This document shows, piece after piece, positions 32,458-35,168 of a DNA stretch of 35,168 bases. The DNA is taken from positions 1-35,168 of the forward strand of contig JAUIGD010000016.1 of the NCBI GenBank assembly GCA_030430255.1. Reading direction: 5' to 3'. The stretch is from Verrucomicrobiia bacterium. GTDB taxonomy: Bacteria > Verrucomicrobiota > Verrucomicrobiia > Verrucomicrobiales > DEV007. Each line of letters starts with the position of its first letter. Position 1 is the first letter of the stretch. The notes under the pieces are model-generated. The model worked only from the letters and a program-made list of their open reading frames with translations, did no database searches and was not told the origin of the DNA. Position numbers and translations under genes: made by a program.

Positions 32458-33774
32458 ATGGAAACCCAGACCGTCCGCACGCGATTCGCGCCTTCGCCCA
32501 CCGGCTACCTGCATGTCGGCGGCGCGCGCACCGCCCTGTTCAACTGGCACTTCGCCCGCCGCCACGGCGGCGAGTTCGTGCTGCGAGTCGAGGACACCGA
32601 CGCCGCCCGCAACACCGACGACGCCAAAGGGGCGATCCTCTCCGGCCTGCGCTGGCTGGGGATCGACTGGCACGGCGAGCCGGTCTTCCAGAGCGAGCGC
32701 ACGCCGGTCTACGAGGCGGCCCTGGCCAAGCTGGAGGCCGCCGGGCGCGTCTACGACGACGACGGCGCGGTGCGCTTCCGCGTGCCCGAGGGCGAGACCC
32801 GCTTCACCGACCAGGTCTGTGGCGAGCAGGCGATCGACCTGCGCGCGGTCGGCTCGCGCGCCTGGGACGCCGAGGCCGGGCGCGAAGTGGAGTCGAACCC
32901 CGACATCATCATCCGCCGGCCGGACGGCTCGTTCCTGTTCCACTTCGTCAACGTGGTGGACGATGCCGAGATGGGCATCACCCACGTCCTGCGCGGCGAG
33001 GACCACCTCTCCAACACGCCCAAGCACATCGCCCTGTTCGAGGCGCTCGGGGCGGCGCCGCCGGTGTTCGCCCACATCCCGCTCATCCTCAACAAGGACG
33101 GCAGCAAGATGAGCAAGCGCGACCGCGGCGCGGGGCTGGAGTGGTATCAGGAGCGGGGATACCTCCCGGAGGCGGTGTGCAACTACCTCGCCCTGCTCGG
33201 CTGGTCGCCGAAGGACGACCGCGAGAAGCTCTCGCCGGACGAGGTGACCGCGCTGTTCGACTTCGACCACCTCAACCACAGCAACGCGAAGTTCGACCTC
33301 GAGAAGTGCCGCTGGCTGAACGGCCAGTACATCGGCGAGCTGTCGCCCGACGCCTTCCTCGCCAAGGCGGCACCCTACGCCGGCGACGCCCCGCCGGCAG
33401 CGGTCGCGCTCACCCAGCCCCGGGTCGCGGCCCTGAGCGAGATCCCCGAGTGGCTGGCACCGGTGCTCGACGACGCCCACCCGCTCGACCCCGAGGCGGC
33501 GGCGAAAGTCGCGGGCGACGCCGGATCCGGCGCCAAGCTGGAGGCGATCGCGGCGGCGCTGGAAAGCGTCGCGGATTGGAACGTCGACGCCATCAAAACC
33601 GCGGTGTCCGCCGCGGCGGAGTCGCTGGGCGTGAAGATGGGCAAGCTCATGTTCCCGCTGCGCGTCGCCGCCACCGGCACCGCACAGGGGGTCGACCTCA
33701 TGCCGGCGCTTGAGATCATCGGCAAAGAGCGGACGGTCGCACGGGTGCGGAGGCGCGCCGGGGAGATGGGGTGA
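32458..33774 (+). CDS. gltX: Glutamyl-tRNA synthetase
   Basis: A 438-residue class I aminoacyl-tRNA synthetase. The HIGH-equivalent is in RFAPSPTGYLHVGGARTALF, followed by FVLRVEDTDAAR; the KMSKR loop is in DGSKMSKRDRG; FHFVNVVDDAEMGITHVLRG and GEDHLSNTPKH are family signatures; a helical anticodon-binding region fills the C-terminal half. It is about 35-60 residues shorter than most bacterial GltX. The missing part maps between LEAAGRVYDDDGAVRFRVP and the catalytic core, where many homologues have a CxC...C zinc subdomain; only one cysteine is seen here. The remaining core appears intact, so it is probably active. ATG 32458 is the family start. Whether it also charges tRNA-Gln cannot be told. 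Confidence 0.96.
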   Translation: METQTVRTRFAPSPTGYLHVGGARTALFNWHFARRHGGEFVLRVEDTDAARNTDDAKGAILSGLRWLGIDWHGEPVFQSERTPVYEAALAKLEAAGRVYDDDGAVRFRVPEGETRFTDQVCGEQAIDLRAVGSRAWDAEAGREVESNPDIIIRRPDGSFLFHFVNVVDDAEMGITHVLRGEDHLSNTPKHIALFEALGAAPPVFAHIPLILNKDGSKMSKRDRGAGLEWYQERGYLPEAVCNYLALLGWSPKDDREKLSPDEVTALFDFDHLNHSNAKFDLEKCRWLNGQYIGELSPDAFLAKAAPYAGDAPPAAVALTQPRVAALSEIPEWLAPVLDDAHPLDPEAAAKVAGDAGSGAKLEAIAAALESVADWNVDAIKTAVSAAAESLGVKMGKLMFPLRVAATGTAQGVDLMPALEIIGKERTVARVRRRAGEMG

Positions 33775-33865
33775 ACGGACGCGCTCGGAGACCGGCAAGC
33801 CCGCGGCACCGGCTGGCGTCGCGCGGGCGCCCTGGCCGCGTGCGGGGCGCGCGCCCTCCGGGCCA

Positions 33866-33954
33866 GTCACGGCGGAGACGGAGCTCCGCCCTCCAACGGA
33901 AAGGCGCAGCGGCGGGACGCCGATGCCACGAGGGAGCGCGAGCGTCCCGCTCGC
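33866..33954 (-). repeat. Hairpin repeat module E between convergent genes
   Basis: It starts with GTCACGGCGGAGACGGAGC (33866 on), continues with the fused hairpin GCAGCGGCGGGACGCCGATG (33906-33925 region), and ends with GCGAGCGTCCCGCTCGC (33938-33954), a perfect seven-base stem with TCC loop. Compared with GCGAGCATCTTGCTCGC at 9590-9606, the closing A-T pair has become G-C, a compensated change. It lies between gltX and the primase-HAD gene and may serve as a terminator for both. Confidence 0.85.
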
Positions 33955-33964
33955 ATGGGTGGGC

Positions 33965-35168
33965 TCAGCCATCTCGCAGTCCTTGCTTCGCCTCCGCGAC
34001 CAGGGCCTTGCGCTGCTTTGCGGTCAGCTGCGGCCAGACTTCGGCGAGGTCGGCGAAGGCCTTGTCGCCGGCCCGGCGCGCGCGCTTGCCCCCGAGCGCC
34101 CGGGCCCTCGCCTCGGCCGCGAGGTAGGCGGCGGGGCCGAGCTCCTGCGGCAGGCAGGGGACGGCGCGGTCGTCGATGTAGGCGTCGGCGACCGGTTTCC
34201 CGGCACCGGTGTGGATCGTGTCGAAGGCGAAGCCGTTCCCTTCGAGCCACGCCCTCAGCCGCGCCTCGGCCGCCTGCAGATCGCGGCCCTCGCGGGCCTG
34301 CAGCCGCGAGGTGAAGATCGTGACGCGCGCGAACCCCGCCAGCCGCCGGGTGAACTCGACCGCGCCTCCGAGCGGCGCGCCGATGACTTCCTCGCCGGCC
34401 CAGCCGTCGTAGGCCGCGAGCACCCCGTCGAGGTCGACGCAGACGGTCGCCTCGCGCTTCGTCCCGACGTGGCGCGCGCGCTTCCGTCCCGGCGCTCGCT
34501 GGCGCGGACGCTCCCCGCCGACCGGCGCGGGCCCCGCCCTGGGGGGCGGCGGAGCGAGCCGCACATCGAGCAGGGCATCGACGACCGCCGCGCCCTCGAG
34601 CCAGGGGTCGTCGAGCCAGTCGTCCTCGCTCCAAATTCTCGTTAGATGATCCCGGGTGTGGTGCAGGCCGGGGAGCCGCAGCCAGGCGCCGAGCTTGTCG
34701 CCCTCGACCGGGCGGGCGCTCTTGGGGAAGGTCTCCGGCTTCTCGTCGAGGTCGCGGCGCTCCCAGTCCTCGACCGTCGCCTGCGCCAGGGCGAACACGT
34801 CTTCGCTCGGGGCCGGCTCGGCGAAGAAGACCATCAGGTGCAGGCCGCCGGCGCCGTTGGAATCGAGCAAGACGGGGTCGTAGCCCTCCGCCCGCAGGGT
34901 CTCCATCCAAGCCAGCGCGGCGGTCAGGTTGCGCCGGGCGGTGTCCTCGGCCTCGACCGAATCCGGATCGTGCATGTCGATGTCGATCGCCATCCACTTG
35001 CTGGTGTTCTCGGTGCCCGCGGCGTGCAGGCCGATGAGGTGGTGGCGGCGCAACCCGCCGAAGTGGCGCGCCAGTTTCTCCAGCGTCACCATGTCTTTGC
35101 CGCGCATGCGCTTCTGCGGCAGGGTGAGCGCCTTGTAGGGCTTGCCGCCCTCGCGGAGTTCGCGCGCC
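33965..35168 (-). CDS. Primase-like (AEP) and HAD phosphatase fusion protein, 5' end beyond window
   Basis: The frame is open to the window edge, so the N-terminus is missing; about 401 codons are present. Counting from the internal Met at 35107: residues about 1-180 resemble an archaeo-eukaryotic primase domain of the TOTE-system type, with metal-binding IDID (41-44), GGLHLMVFF (His90 in the sxH position) and GAWLRLPGLHH (140-150). A Pro/Arg-rich linker (about 183-218) follows. Residues about 219-325 resemble a HAD phosphatase: CVDLDGVLAAYDG (nucleophile Asp225), VTIFTSR, and GKPVADAYIDDRAV (Lys304, Asp312, Asp313). A helical tail ends the protein. Upstream residues ARELREGGKPYKALTLPQKR are in frame. 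A role in nucleic acid synthesis with end clean-up is inferred. Domain calls are by motif and memory. Confidence 0.8.
   Translation of the reverse strand, partial: ARELREGGKPYKALTLPQKRMRGKDMVTLEKLARHFGGLRRHHLIGLHAAGTENTSKWMAIDIDMHDPDSVEAEDTARRNLTAALAWMETLRAEGYDPVLLDSNGAGGLHLMVFFAEPAPSEDVFALAQATVEDWERRDLDEKPETFPKSARPVEGDKLGAWLRLPGLHHTRDHLTRIWSEDDWLDDPWLEGAAVVDALLDVRLAPPPPRAGPAPVGGERPRQRAPGRKRARHVGTKREATVCVDLDGVLAAYDGWAGEEVIGAPLGGAVEFTRRLAGFARVTIFTSRLQAREGRDLQAAEARLRAWLEGNGFAFDTIHTGAGKPVADAYIDDRAVPCLPQELGPAAYLAAEARARALGGKRARRAGDKAFADLAEVWPQLTAKQRKALVAEAKQGLRDG

Overview
The window looks like chromosomal DNA from a GC-rich, Gram-negative bacterium, most likely a member of the Verrucomicrobiota. 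Three things suggest this. Kdo activation (kdsB), two lipopolysaccharide-type glycosyltransferases and a Lol-like ABC ATPase imply an outer membrane. Two very large secreted proteins combine lamin-tail, galactose-binding-like, chitobiase-C-like and CotH-kinase modules and end in a DPDGDGLSNFLEFALGT-type segment, an architecture I associate with this phylum. The intergenic spaces carry many palindromic repeats. Placement below phylum cannot be made from this sequence alone. No phage, plasmid, IS transposase, CRISPR, rRNA or tRNA gene was seen.

Layout. (1) 174-1710, minus: a likely operon nrdR - unknown protein with an ATP-cone-like segment - HIT protein. (2) 1869-6582, plus: kdsB, pyrG, a spacer with palindromes, then two overlapping glycosyltransferase genes; this is an envelope module in which PyrG makes the CTP that KdsB uses. 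(3) 6598-8734: divergent zinc alcohol dehydrogenase and aldo/keto reductase. (4) 8757-14145, plus: a LolD-like ATPase, a 719-bp tandem-repeat spacer, an FtsX-family permease and a translationally coupled secreted beta-sandwich protein. (5) 14281-19010, plus: a small lipoprotein and giant CotH protein 1. (6) 19023-22459, minus: an exported coiled-coil protein and a coupled single-pass membrane protein. (7) 22771-25707: an aldo/keto reductase and a convergent phytoene-dehydrogenase-like flavoprotein, separated by heptanucleotide and 77-bp repeats. (8) 25857-30353, plus: giant CotH protein 2. (9) 30604-33774: a GNAT acetyltransferase and a dicarboxylate/amino acid symporter (minus), divergent from gltX (plus). 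(10) 33965-35168, minus: a gene cut by the window edge that fuses an archaeo-eukaryotic-primase-like domain to a HAD phosphatase-like domain.

Four things deserve most attention. A 183-bp structured element with CTAG-bounded terminal inverted repeats occurs twice, each time supplying the TAG stop of a short gene. Modular triple hairpins with three-base TCY loops occur at five places, with stems that change while staying complementary. Heptanucleotide arrays abut one stop codon and encode the C-terminal tail of another gene. The primase-HAD fusion resembles LigD in logic (polymerase plus phosphatase) but uses a different phosphatase fold. In both giant proteins, galactose-binding-like modules sit inside other domains, at different sites in the two paralogues.

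Shine-Dalgarno sequences are mostly absent; kdsB is the clear exception. Start codons were therefore chosen from homology, signal peptides and gene overlaps.
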